Assembly (NCBI GenBank): GCA_963971575.1
Contig: OZ020625.1
Span: 19,002,829 to 19,066,828 of the forward strand
DNA length: 64,000 nucleotides
Reading direction: 5' to 3'
Source of the DNA: Liopterus haemorrhoidalis
Lineage: Eukaryota; Arthropoda; Insecta; Coleoptera; Dytiscidae
The notes beneath the pieces were generated by a model. That model saw nothing but the letters and a program-made list of their open reading frames with translations, was not told the origin of the DNA and did not search any database. This document shows positions 22,036-34,900 of the stretch, piece by piece. The position numbers and the translations under genes were made by a program. Position 1 is the first letter of the stretch. Each line of letters opens with the position of its first letter.

Positions 22036-24276
22036 ATGGAAGCAAGTAAGCGTCAGTTACTAATAAAAGAGAGAGGTTTAGCCAAGGCAAGCCTAACCAG
22101 GATAAATACCTACGTGCAAAATTACAAATCCGTTGATGATATTAATAATATTGTAGTACGGCAGAAAGATTTGCCAACAATAAAAGACAAATATAACGAC
22201 GAAATAAATCAATATCAGCTAGAAATGGAAGACTCTGATGAACATATGCTGGACCACGATAAGGACAGAGAAGCCTTTGAAGAGTTTTACTACAGTATAC
22301 AAGCTAAAATGACAACAACTATTGAAGAATCTGTACGGAAACAATTGCCCCCAACCTTAACTGCGATTCAAGGTACCACTTCATCTAGTGCAGGTAATAT
22401 TAAGTCTATTAAATTACCAAAAATAAATTTACCACTCTTCAAGGGTAACTATACCACATGGCTGAAATTTAGAGATATTTTTACAAGTCTAGTTATTAAC
22501 AATGTTAACTTGTCATCTGTAGAAAAACATCATTATTTAGTTAGCTGTCTAGAAGGTGAACCAATGAATTTAATTCAAAGTTTAACCATAAGCGAGGCAA
22601 ATTTTCAAGTAGCATGGGATCTTATTTATAATCGTTACAACCATTTGAAGATCATAACAGCAAAACATGCTAACGCATTATTATCGTTGTCTGCTGTTAA
22701 AAAGGGTACTGCGGCAGAATACCGACAATTACTAAATGAAGTTAAAAGTAATCTTAATGCCATCGAAGCTTTAAACCCTAAAATATCATTGCACGAAATT
22801 CTTGTTTCACAACTAATATTATCTAAAGTAGAAGCTGCAATGCGAAAAGAATGGAAAGTAGAATCATCAAAACAAGCGGAACTCCCGTCTTTAGATGATC
22901 TATGTTCTTTTATTGAAATCAGATCCCAAGCTCTAGAAAGTGACACTGACACTGAAAATAAGCCTACTTATAAATCAAATACTTCTCATCAAATTAATAT
23001 TAAGCATTCATACATAAATACTAATATCTCATGTCCAAAATGTAAGGATGCGCATTTTATTTATAAATGCCCAAATTTTGAAAAACTCAGCATTACTGAC
23101 AGGCATGCATTCGTCAAACAAAATAAATTATGTTACAATTGTCTTTCGTCTTCACATAACATATCACAATGTAATTCAAAGGGTTGTTTTACTTGTGGTT
23201 GGAAACATCATACCTTATTACATCATCCTAATAAGGACAATACATCGAGAAATAATACATCCGAGCAGTACAACGACAAAGAAGAGCCATCGACTAGTCC
23301 GGTATCATATTGCTCATTCAACGCACAACAACACAACCAAATTTTGTTATCAACTGCAATTGTTAACATACAAGACAATAATGGAAATCTTCATAAATGC
23401 AAAGCTTTACTAGATTCATGTTCTCAAGCTCATTTTATCACGGAAGATTTAGCACAACGCCTGCACCTAACAAAACTGCGAAACGAAGTTCCAATTCTAG
23501 GAATCAACAACATTGCTTCGAATTCCAAATATAATGTTTCAACAAAGATAAGATCAAATGTAACTGATTATGAAACTAAGATCACTTGTTCTGTATTGCC
23601 AAAAATAACTGCAGAACTGCCTTCTTCGTACATCAATACTAGAGAATGGAATATTCCAACAAACATTACATTGGCTGATCCAGAATTTAACATACCTTCG
23701 AAAATAGATATTTTGATTGGCGCTGAATTATTTCTCCAATTACTACGTCCAGGCCACAAACAACGTGAAGGTTCGTATCCTGTACTACAAAATACTGTTC
23801 TGGGTTGGATTTTGGCTGGATCTGTTCCCCATTCAACCACAAATCAGCCACATTTGATCAAACAACGCTCATTTCTTCTTAGAAAAGATGTTACTGTAGA
23901 TGAACGACTACAAGAATTTTGGACTATTGAAAACGTCAACGGTACTAACAGTAAATCTACTGATCACTCAGAATGCGAGAAACATTTTATAAATCATACT
24001 ACGAGGAAAGAGGATGGCAGATTCACAGTACGTCTACCACTTCAACAAAACCGTGCTAGCTTAGGCGATTCACTTAAGCGTGCAACGTCTAGATTCCAAC
24101 ACTTACAACGTAAATTAGAACGCGATTCTAAACTTCAAAGAGATTTTAATAAATTTATGCTTGAGTACGAACAGTTGAGACATATGGATAAGATTGCACC
24201 TGAACCATTCAAACGACGAAATGACTTATTATTTCCCACACCACGTTGTTCTGAAAGATACCAGCACTACGACTAA
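22036..24276 (+). CDS. BEL/Pao Gag-protease (truncated polyprotein)
   Basis: A 746-residue frame starts with ATG at 22036. Residues about 129-290 form the BEL/Pao capsid-like region (DUF1759 type: LPLFKGNYTTWLKFRDIF). Cys/His knuckles lie at about 332-400 (CPKCKDAHFIYKC, CYNCLSSSHNISQC, CFTCGWKHH). The DUF1758-type aspartic protease follows, with LLDSCSQAHFI near residue 458; the usual DSG is DSC here, which may weaken it, though variants occur in this clade. The C-terminal part holds GWILAGSV and the start of the RT region (RLPLQ, KRATSRFQHL) before the frame is lost near 24240. In an intact element it would continue into RT, RNase H and integrase. Confidence 0.9.
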   Translation: MEASKRQLLIKERGLAKASLTRINTYVQNYKSVDDINNIVVRQKDLPTIKDKYNDEINQYQLEMEDSDEHMLDHDKDREAFEEFYYSIQAKMTTTIEESVRKQLPPTLTAIQGTTSSSAGNIKSIKLPKINLPLFKGNYTTWLKFRDIFTSLVINNVNLSSVEKHHYLVSCLEGEPMNLIQSLTISEANFQVAWDLIYNRYNHLKIITAKHANALLSLSAVKKGTAAEYRQLLNEVKSNLNAIEALNPKISLHEILVSQLILSKVEAAMRKEWKVESSKQAELPSLDDLCSFIEIRSQALESDTDTENKPTYKSNTSHQINIKHSYINTNISCPKCKDAHFIYKCPNFEKLSITDRHAFVKQNKLCYNCLSSSHNISQCNSKGCFTCGWKHHTLLHHPNKDNTSRNNTSEQYNDKEEPSTSPVSYCSFNAQQHNQILLSTAIVNIQDNNGNLHKCKALLDSCSQAHFITEDLAQRLHLTKLRNEVPILGINNIASNSKYNVSTKIRSNVTDYETKITCSVLPKITAELPSSYINTREWNIPTNITLADPEFNIPSKIDILIGAELFLQLLRPGHKQREGSYPVLQNTVLGWILAGSVPHSTTNQPHLIKQRSFLLRKDVTVDERLQEFWTIENVNGTNSKSTDHSECEKHFINHTTRKEDGRFTVRLPLQQNRASLGDSLKRATSRFQHLQRKLERDSKLQRDFNKFMLEYEQLRHMDKIAPEPFKRRNDLLFPTPRCSERYQHYD

Positions 24277-25237
24277 ACTAAGAGTTGTATTTGCTGGTTC
24301 TGCTAAGACTACAACAGGAATATCACTCAATGGCAGATCCTACGATTCAACAAAATTTATGCTCTATTATCCTACGATTTTTAATGCAACAAGTAGCATT
24401 TACTGCGGACATAAACAAAATGTATTATCAGATAGCAATACATCCTGATGATATGGCTTTACAAAGAATCATATGGCGAGATTCCCTTGCGAAATCTCTA
24501 AAATATTATGAACTACTGCTGCGCCGTATCTAGCAACGAAAACTCTTCATCAACTTGCTGACAAAGAACAAGCAAACTTTCCTGAAGCTACAGAGGTACT
24601 ACGACGAGATTTTTATATAGACGACGTTCTCAGCGGTCACGACGACATAGAATCTGTTCTGAAATTACAATCCGACGAATTATTCATCATTACAGAAACT
24701 ATTAAAAATCGTTGCCTACTGCAAGGAATTAGTAAACAGTTTTCGTTTTCCAGACAAAAAACTTATAGATTTACTGTCAGCCGTCAAATTAAATGATGCA
24801 CTTATAGCTTGTAGCAAAATATCATAAAACATCATTTACGCAGAACAACTGGAACAACCTCTCTTACCTTCGAACAATTGGCAACCGTTCTTTGTCAAAT
24901 TGAAGCCTGCTTAAATTCTAGACTTCTGACGCAACTAACCGATGATCCTTTTGATACATCCTATCTAACTCCTGGTCATTTTCTGATCGGCGGACCTCTT
25001 ACCTGTCTTCCTGAACCAAACCTGTCTGACATACCTGTTAATAAATTAGACCAATGGCAACGTTTACAGCAAATTGTCCAAAACATTTGGAAAAGGTGGT
25101 CTTCAGACTATCTGAATACCTTACAACAGCGAAATAAATGGACATCGCCTCAGACAAATATCCAACTTGAACAACTGGTATTAGTTAAGGAAGATAACCT
25201 TCCGCCGCTCCACTGGAAAACAGCAGTCATCAAATAA
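24194..25237 (+). pseudogene. BEL/Pao pol remnants (RT pieces and integrase C-terminus)
   Basis: RT pieces occur in shifting frames: YFPHHVVLKD and LRVVFAGSAK (from 24215), FTADINKMYYQIAIHPDD (near 24410) and the catalytic YIDDVLSG (near 24617). After about 24830 the sequence jumps to the integrase C-terminal region (LATVLCQIEACLNSRLL, LTPGHFLIGGPL, WSSDYLNTLQQRNKW; DUF5641 type). RNase H and the integrase catalytic core are absent, so a deletion joined these parts. Confidence 0.88.
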
Positions 25238-25413
25238 ACACATCCCGGCGCCGACGGTTTAGTACGTGTAGCTACGATCAAGAAGTCCAAGGGCTTAATG
25301 AAACGAGCCATACATAAGCTGATTCCACTTCCAACATCCAGAGACAAATAGTGTTGTGCTAGTGTATGGGCGTGTGCGTGTCATTTTGGCTTGTCAAGCC
25401 AAGGGGGGGAGTA

Positions 25414-25620
25414 TGTTTAAAATTGAACATTCGAATTATATTATTATTGCATAAATATATGTGTATATAGAGTGCCGTGAAAAAACAATAGTAGTTAAAA
25501 AAACAATATGACATAATTGTGTATATTTTACGTGTGTGTATTTAACAAATTAATAAATCATTTAATATATCACATCAAGAGATAAATTTAATAAAAAATA
25601 CAGTCCACTAATCCGAAATA
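25414..25620 (+). repeat. BEL/Pao 3' LTR with purine tract
   Basis: 207 bp, preceded by the purine tract AAGGGGGGGAGTA at 25401-25413 and followed by ACTGT. Confidence 0.92.
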
Positions 25621-25930
25621 ACTGTTTATAGTTAAATTTCTCAAATTATACCATTTTTATCGCCCGCGCATAAGTTTAGTACACTTTACGTGAAACTAAA
25701 TGGCGTTTTTGTAGCTAAATTTTGCGAAAGTATTTGGTAAGTTATTATTATTATACAACAAGTGGGCGGTATGATATTTTTTCTACCAATAGAGATGCTA
25801 AAGTGGGCGGTAGGTATGAAAAGGTTGAGTACCCCTGGTCTATGTTATAATCCGCACGGACGGTTACATATCGCATATATATTAATAATACATGTGGTTG
25901 TATTAAATTGTTGGAAGAATCTGCAATATA

Positions 25931-28900
25931 ATGTGGTTTTTAAGCGATATTTGTTATATCTGTCTCAAACATGAGAAGCAATTTCGTAAACTTTTCAACC
26001 AAAGTGTTAATGTAAACTACTATTCCAGGTTACAATTAATATTTCCGGAAATGGTAAGAATTTATTATTTTATGTTATATGCCTAACTAAAGCCACTGCT
26101 AAGCGCTTTAACGGAAACTTAAACCGGCTTAGGTCAAGAGTGCGAAAAAAAAATTAAGTTGGGAACACTGAAATTTTTGCCAACTGTAATGAGAAGTTAT
26201 CCCTATTACACGATAACACTGATGAAATTATTGATTTTATTATAATTTTAGTTCCATAAAATTCCAATATAGTACTCTTATAACACATATAATATCATTC
26301 TATTTCCTACAGTAGTACTACTATATTTTTAACGATTACCTTCAAATAATAAATTTCAGTTCTATAGCGCGTTCAAAGGTGAGTTTGCAGTATTGAGAAC
26401 TGACACGCTCGGATACGCAGTCTGGTGGTCAAATATTGTACTACGCGACTGTAGTACTGTTTGAAATTATTACATATGTTCTGGTGTTGATTTTTTGTTA
26501 GAATGTCGATAAATACATTTTCATAAAATAAAAATGTACTGAGCTTAAATTAACCTGTTCCCAGTTAGCATATTAACAGCTGAATACTAGACAATTCAGC
26601 CATTTTTCCATGAATTACAGCGCCGCCAACGGTAATGTCACTTCTCAATAGCTCTTATGGCAAATGGGAGCGGTGTTGCCAAATGTTGTAAAACTGTCAA
26701 ATGTGTCAACTATAATAATATGAAAAACTCGTATGATTTACAAAAATCAACTCTTATAAAACTCAAAATAACACTTATCAAAAACAAATGGCCATTTGTA
26801 GAATACTGCGTCTTCACAGATCAGCGCGTTTTAGGGCTGGCAACATCGACAAACAAGAAAAGAATAGAGTCATTGTGTAAACCTATTCGAGAGTATGAAA
26901 AAGAACTACTCCACATGCCCTGTACTGCAAACTCACCTTTGAACGCACTATATAGATTTTGCCTCTTCAATGTTACCACTATAGTGCGTTCGAAGGTGAG
27001 TTTGCAGTACAGGGCATATGGAGTAGTTCTTTTTCATACTCTCTAATGGGTTTACAGAATGACGCTATCCTTTTCTTGCTAGTCGACGTTGCCAGCTCTA
27101 AAACGTGCTCATCTGTGAAGACGCAGTATTCTACAAAAGGCCATTTGTTTTTGTTGAGTGTTATTTTGAGTTTTATAAGAGTTGATTTTTGTAAATAATA
27201 CGAGTTTTTCATATTATTATAATTGACACATTTGACACTTTTACAACATTTGGCAACACCGCTCCCATTTGCCATAAGAGCTATACTGCAAACTCACCTT
27301 CGAACGCACTATAGATAAAAGTGAAATGTTTTTCCACTTTTTTTTGTAATATTGTCGTAATGCACGCAAAATAGCGCGCACTACAAATTAAAATCTGTTT
27401 TTATTATACACTAATTCATAATTAAATACTTTAATTGAACATATAAGTAAGAACATATTGATCTATGGAATACGTTTCTATTATTGTAAAGCGAATAATA
27501 CTTAGAATTTGAGAGAAAACAAATATATAGATTATTAATATAGTTTAAGAAAAACATTAAACTGAAGGAGATCAAAAGTGTTTGAGGCCAAGAATAAATA
27601 CGCCAATAATAATTCGAAATAAATATCTCGAATATTAAAGACATTTAATTAAAAAAACGCCTTACATAATAACTGATATTTTTAAATCTGATATATCAGT
27701 AGATTATAATTTTACCTACGAAAACCTGGTCTACAAGATATGCATGGAATTTTAGAACATTTAACTCTTTAACTGATTTATTTTTATACATTTTTGCAAT
27801 GAATTTGTAATCAGTGATTCTTAAACTCTGGTCCGCGGGTAAAGTACTTTAAGTGATTAAATTTGTTTTATATTGGAACTAGAAACTGTACAACTGCGGA
27901 TTGGATGTACCTGAATGATATTAATTATAAAAAGGAAATTAGGAAATATGTAAATTCATTATATTTAAAATAACATACATACAGCGATTTGAAAAAGAGG
28001 ATAGTGAGACAACTATAGTCTCCATATAAATTATATTTAACCAGAACTGTAAAATAATGATTATTTTTGTAATCAACTATTTGTGGAAAACCATTACTCA
28101 TATAACCGCAATCAGAAATTTGATTGAAATTACCTAAATAAACAGAATACAAAATTCTTGATACGATTAGAAATATTCAAAAAGTAATCAAATCTTTACA
28201 AAACTATGTTAAAATTTGGAATTTTTCATATTCTGAAAATATTTAGGTCTACGGCCAACATCGCTCTTAATTTTCGCTTCCCTTGAAATAAAACATTCCT
28301 AAATAATAATCAATACACTTTATTATTCTAAAAAAACATTAACTTTTTCTTACATTAATCTTCACAAAATATTACAATGTAAATAAAAATATATTTAACA
28401 TACATGTTTATTATTTGAAAACATTTATCGTACGTATATGCAGGGCATATATTCAAAATAATAAATCAGTTAGATAAGAAAAATAAATAAAACACTAAAA
28501 AATCTGACGAGAAAAAAAAAATTAACTGTAGTTGTAGCCCTAATTATTTTAATAATTATCATACAATTTGTTGATTTTTAAAAATTGTTGATGTGGTCAT
28601 TTGCCAAAAGTAGAAACTAAGTGAAATCTTCTTCTGTACCTGTTATCCTACTATTCATTTTAACAACCAGTATGGAAGTATTTCAATGTTTTAAGAACTG
28701 ATATGCTCGTACCGGTTGAATATCGTCACTGCATATATTTAAGTATTTATTACAATATATATAGTTTAACACATTGGTATGCGAATTTTTGTGACGGAAT
28801 GTCATGACAATGTTTATTTAATAATTTAAAATAAAAATACGCCGTTAACCTGCCAAAATTAAGGTAAGCTTAGAATTGCAATAAGGCGTTTACGAAAACT

Positions 28901-31900
28901 CTACCGGTAGATATCGGGAACATCAACTGCGTTCGAAAACAAGTTGAAGGTGTATAAACATGTACCTGTTTACCGACCGGTAGATTTACTGGGGAAGATT
29001 TACTATACCCCACTCAACATAACCTTATTCTAGCTAAACTATTCTAACATAACTAGTATTCTAGCTAAACTATTCTATTTTAGCATAACTAGTATTCTAG
29101 CTAAAGCCTAGCCTAACCTAACCTTTTTAAGGATTATTTAAGCCTTCTGTATAGAGGCAGCACATAAGGTTATGTTCAGTGGAGTATAGTAAAGATTGGC
29201 CGATGTACCATATCCACCGGTAGAGTTTTCGTAAACGCCTAGTGATTTGGCCAAGATACACTTTAGGTATGCATATTTATATATAACAATAATGCTGTTT
29301 GGATAGCAGTATCACCAGACCTGTATCTTTTTCACTAGTTTATTGCACTGTCATTTATTATTTAATTATTAAAATTAATTTAGTTAACTACAACTTTTCT
29401 TATGTTTTTCCATTTGAATCCGGTCGCAGTAGCACTACAAATATTGTAAGTCGCAGCAAGAAAACCTTTTTCATTGTGCCCAGCACGTATTTTCTCGTTC
29501 TGATATTATAGTCCAGACCTTATAGTGTTACATCGGACAGTGTTTCTTTGTTCCTCATTTTTTATCACATTTGACCATCTTATATCAAGATTCATTGTAA
29601 GCAACGGTTTTGAAAAACTTTGCAAAAATAATCTGGAATACAGAAAAATATTTAAAAAGTTTCCCTCAGTAGTCAAAACCAACATTTTTTAATAATAAAT
29701 ACTTTAAATGTAATTTATAATATTTCAATTTATTATAATATCTACTTACATTAATTATTTAAAATATGTACATATGTTTATTAAAGGTTAAACCATAAAT
29801 GGCATATGTATCAAAATTTTACTAGTAGTTCTAAGTTTATAATAATAAGGTCTAAATTAATATTATATATAAATAAACCATATGTATTAATGTAATTTAC
29901 TTTCTATTTAATGTTCTTAAATTGTTTACAAAATACTTCAAAATGAATTAAATATTACATGAATAAGTTAAATTAATTTACGGATTTTAGAAATGTTATC
30001 CAATAAACACGGCTTCTATTTTTCACATTTTTTTTTATTATTTCGAAGTTGGGAACACTTACCTTATCATTTTTAGTACATTTGACACAGATTCACTAGA
30101 ATTATATTTGACTTTATGAGGTTGGCAACCTTTTTCATTATTAATGAATTCCTATAACTTAGGACGTGCGTATGTAATTGAAAATCGTTGTGAAAGAAAT
30201 AAAATTGAAAACATTTTCATAACATACGAATTCCTATGACATACGTATTGTACGTATATAATGGAAATTCAGTTGTTTTATTTTCCATGACTGATGAATT
30301 CTTGTGAGATACGACATGTTTCATTTAAATTGTCATGAGAATGAATTAAAATGAGACACGATATGTTACGTATGATTTCTTAGGAGAGATGAACACATGC
30401 ATAACAAAAAAATCTTTCACACTCATAGAAATTAGTTGAAAAATATACGTATATCATGAGAATGCTTGTAAATGTATTTCATTGTAAATGAAATTCGGAG
30501 TATTTCTGTAAGATAGGAACATTTTATAAATATTTTCTATGAAATTATTAGAAGCAGAAAAATAATTATTTTAAAAAATATTTGTTTTGAAGAAAGTAAG
30601 TAAGAAAGACTTTTTTTTTCTTTATTATTATTTTTTTGTTCTACGATTTCTAATTATTAATATAATGATTATTTTATCTGTCTATTAGTTTTTGTCGTTC
30701 TTGCTGCTAATGCCATAACAAAAAGAATAGAAAAAAAAAAAACATTTTTATAATAAATTAATATATTTCACTAAAAATAGTAGCAGCAAGATTCCGACAT
30801 GTAAGGAAACTTACCGAAGTTTACCGAAGTATCCAAACATCATTAAACGCGCTAAAGTTTTTATTGTTTGAAACTTAAAACCAGATAATATTACTGTTAA
30901 TTGATATTTTTATTACAGAACTTACTTGAATTGAAATTATTAGCAGCGTAAAAGTAGTTTATATATTAAAATAACTACTTTTCCGCTGCTAATAATTTCA
31001 ATAAATGTGATTCTTTTCTTTATTATTTTTTTACTTCTACGATTTCTAATTATTAAAATAGTGATTATTTTATCTGTCTATTAGGTTTTGGCGTTCTTGC
31101 AGCTGATGCCATAACAAAAAGAATAGAAAAAAAAAATATATCTTTAATATAATACGCCAACGTGTGTCCCTGCGTGGGTGCGTGGTATGACGACAAAAAC
31201 AAATTAGAAGCGAGATTCCGAAATGTAACGAAATATTTCGAAGCTCACCGAAGTGTATATTGACATATAACGCCTGATAATAATAGTTGTAAATTGACAT
31301 GTTTACACAAAAATAATATAAATTAAAATTATTAGTAGCAGAAAAATAATTATTTAAAAAAATATTTGTTTTTGATGAAAGTATGTAAGGAAAATGTTTC
31401 TTTTCTTTATTATTATTTTTTCAATGCTTTATTATTTTTTTATTTCTACGATTAATGTTTTAAATTATCTAACGTTTTAAATTTTCAAAAATGTAAATAT
31501 AAAGCACTGAGTAAAACACGCTTTGGCAAAAATGAATAATTTTTACCAAAAATTACCGGCGGAGTTTGGTCATTCAGCGCCACTAGGTGACAACTTAGTT
31601 ATGTAAATTTAAAATTGGTTCGAAATATTTAAAATATTTTGGTAAAAATTACAAATTGTTCAATAGTTGCACCTTTGAAATTGTATGTCATGTTGGTAAA
31701 GATAAATTATATCTTAGTTATAATGATCATAACCAACAAATCTGAAGTAGGTTTTACAGCGTAAGGAATATTTTTAAATGACAAATTTACATTTGGATAG
31801 ACTTCGTCTATATTTTTTTTATCAACTTACTCCCACCTCGCCTTTCGAGAAAAACTGGATGGACGATTGTTCTGACGCACCCTATATAGTAGTTTTTCCC

Positions 31901-34900
31901 AAACCTATCTTATATATATCTATACCATAAGTCGCACAAATCTCTGAACAATGTTAACAATTATTTTCAGGTCTCCCCAGTGTTGCGCAATCAGGGAGCG
32001 ATATGTTCAGAATGTTGCAATAAAGTGGATGGTTTCTATGAATTCCGTGAGCAATACTTGCGGAACAGTCAAATATATATAAATTATACATCACAACTAA
32101 GTTCTGCCTCTGAAACTCGCGGAGAGTTGTGTGTTTATTTGACGGATTTCAAAAACGAACAGAAACAATGTTTGGGAGCCTTGGAAGAGTACTGTCATAA
32201 CAGTGACACAGTGAAAACAGAGAAGAAAGACTGCACAGGTATTGTACCGGCTGTCCCATTTAACTGGGAATGTATAGCGATCTCTAAAATACAACTTATG
32301 TTAAACTAGACCAAATTATCTGTATAACTAGAGCATCTCGATGGCATTTAATTTGTAAAGCAAATTTTTAAAATGCATAGTAAACTAGATATAAGCAAAA
32401 AACTAGTATTCGCCAAATTGAATTTTCCCTTATAATTTTTGATGTATTGAAAAACATATACTATATTAAACTAAACTTCCTTAAGTCAACTATTTGCTTA
32501 CTTTCCAGTGCCGCAGTAAAATTACTGATCATTTTTATTTATTAGTAATAACTTTTCAAGTTTTTCTTGTAGTAAGTCGTGTCTCTTGCAGTTTTTTTAG
32601 ATCCCTACACATTCCCGGTTAAATGGGACACCCAGTATGTCAATATAAGTGTAAAAGAGGTTGAATAATTAGTAAATACATAAATATTTGCTAATATAAT
32701 GAATTAAACTTTGACTGGCATACTGATTAAAACTTTAATAATATTGTTTATATCATATTCCATTATTTATAGAAAGAGACTAGTTATAGTTCCTTTAAAT
32801 GATAGTACGTGTTTGTTCCAGGAACGAATTTGAATGATGGCGCAGGTGGTGGCATACATCCTGATGTCACCAGAGACAGCGATGTTAGCGATATTGTTGA
32901 AGAAGATGTGGATGTTAAGACAGAATATGAAGATATGACTGATGACTATGTAGTGATGGCTGGGACAGAGCATACAGCTGAATGGGAGAATGGTCAGTAA
33001 CGGGCAAATTTTCAACTAACTTCTAATTATGACTGTTGTTCATATTTCATTGTCACAGTTCTGTTTATTTCAGACGAATTGGGGCAACGATCAGTAAACA
33101 TCTTAAATAAAATATATATTTTGCAGTGAGTAATTCGTTTATATTTTACTGATGATGTGTTTATTTCAGGTATCACAAATGGAGTTACAGTTGTCGTTTA
33201 TCATGATGGGATGAACACAGAAGAGACTGTCGTCAAGTCTGAACCTGTGGACAGTAGTGAATGTAAAGGAAATGTACTAGCAAGTACAGCTGTTTCAAAT
33301 ATTGGTGAGCAGAGCTAGCTTTATTAACAGCTTAATGCGTACATGACGCCCCTTGTACATCACGGGCGGCTAGTACTGAAAAATTCACAGACACAATATC
33401 AACTATGTCAATTGTTCAGTAACCATAAGTGTATATATTTCAGAGAGTCGCGATACTGGGTTGACATATATCATCTCATCTGCTGACGACATGTCCCAGC
33501 ATAACTATAAAACTAATATAATCCTCAATGAGGAGATTGATATCAAGACTGAATATGGAGATGACGGTGAATATGAGGAGAGTGCAGCTGCGCAAGATAC
33601 AGGTCAGTCAATAGTTTAATATTATTGTACTGGTTGTGAGCTTCCAATACTGATATTTCCAGTTTATATTTCCTGAATACATGCACAGGATCACAATGAC
33701 TAATAGTTTGCTAGTTGTAGTAATTTGTTAATATAATTTATCCAATAAATGATTTAATTCTTATCGACCTCTCAAAAACTCTCTGACTACAGTTTGATAC
33801 TTGAAATATTGTTCCTTTGTAGACTTTAATCTTTCATCAGCCAATATACAATCTTTACTTCATTTCAACATGGTTTTGTTAAATATAAATCGACCACAAC
33901 AGCCAATTTTTCATTTCTCAATTCCATGCACAAAAACAGAGGCAAAATCACATTGCTTAGGCTTCTCTTACTATTTTACTAAAGCCTTCGATTTAGTCCA
34001 TCGCTCCATAATAGGAATTAAATTAAATGACATCGGTAGTGTAGGTCTACCGCAATCGTGGCTCTCATTATTTTTATCTTATAGAGAGCAAGTTGTTTCT
34101 ACTAGCCAAAACCATATATATTTTTTTTTTATTTATTTATTTTTTTTTAGGTGGGGAATTGTATGCAGGGTTGGTTTAATTTAGTGGCAAAGAAAAGAAC
34201 TCGTGATTTCAAGTGCAATGTAACCGAACACACATATACAGTTGCTTTAAAAGATCCGGACAGTCAATTAAATTATTTAACAATTTGTATAGAAATGTCC
34301 ATTTCAAATATCAAATAATAATTACAAATCTCATAAGCGACAGTGTAACAAAGGAGTTCCACAAGGTTCTATACTTGATCCAGTATTACTTCTCTTGTAT
34401 GTAAATGAATTTCTTTCATTATTTCCAAATAATGCTATTTGTAATACTATTTTGTATGGGGATGACACTTCACACATTACTTCATATTGTGGATGCATCA
34501 TCACTAGCTCTGGATGGTAAAAATAACTTAGTAACAATGAGTCGGTGGTGCTTTGAAAATAATCTTATGCTCAATACCGAAATAAAAATCATCCTCTGCT
34601 TTTACATGAACACAAAAATGCACTTATTGCCAGCCCATATTTTCACTTGCAACGACAAGAAAAAGAAAAAAAAGTCAGTGTTCCCAATCTACAAAATTTT
34701 TGGACATAATAAGTGATAATCTAAACTGGATAATCACGTGGACTATTTGCTACCTAAACTTAGCAAATCTTGTTTTATATTGAACAAGCATAAGGATATG
34801 GTTTCTGCAAATATACTCAGAGCTGCTTACTTTGTAATATTTCACGTAACAATGTGCTATGGCATTTTGTATTGTGGTAGATCATGTGTATTGTAAAAAA

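Larger units (their letters stand above)
21571..25620 (+). mobile_element. BEL/Pao LTR retrotransposon, internally deleted
   Basis: LTRs at 21571-21776 and 25414-25620 differ by about three changes in 206 bp. The 5-bp duplication ACTGT flanks it (21566-21570, 25621-25625). LTRs start TGTTTAAAAT and end CCGAAATA, not the usual CA. Gag-protease is open, but RT is broken and RNase H plus most of integrase are deleted, so the copy needs a helper. Confidence 0.93.
21369..25837. mobile_element. hAT MITE (about 414 bp) carrying the BEL/Pao insertion
   Basis: The left end CAGTGGTAGTCAACCT (21369) and the right end, in reverse complement CAGGGGTACTCAACCT (ending 25837), are hAT-type terminal repeats. 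The 8-bp flanks are GTCAATGT (21361-21368) and GTCTATGT (25838-25845), 7 of 8 matching. Removing the BEL element and its duplication leaves about 414 bp, which repeats GTGGGCGGTA three times. The right end lies 93 bp before the ATG of the zinc-finger gene. Confidence 0.85.

Noticed and set aside
26657..27275. Two matching 98-129 codon proteins as a gene pair
   Set aside because: They are the same frame in two inverted MITE copies and match no known family.
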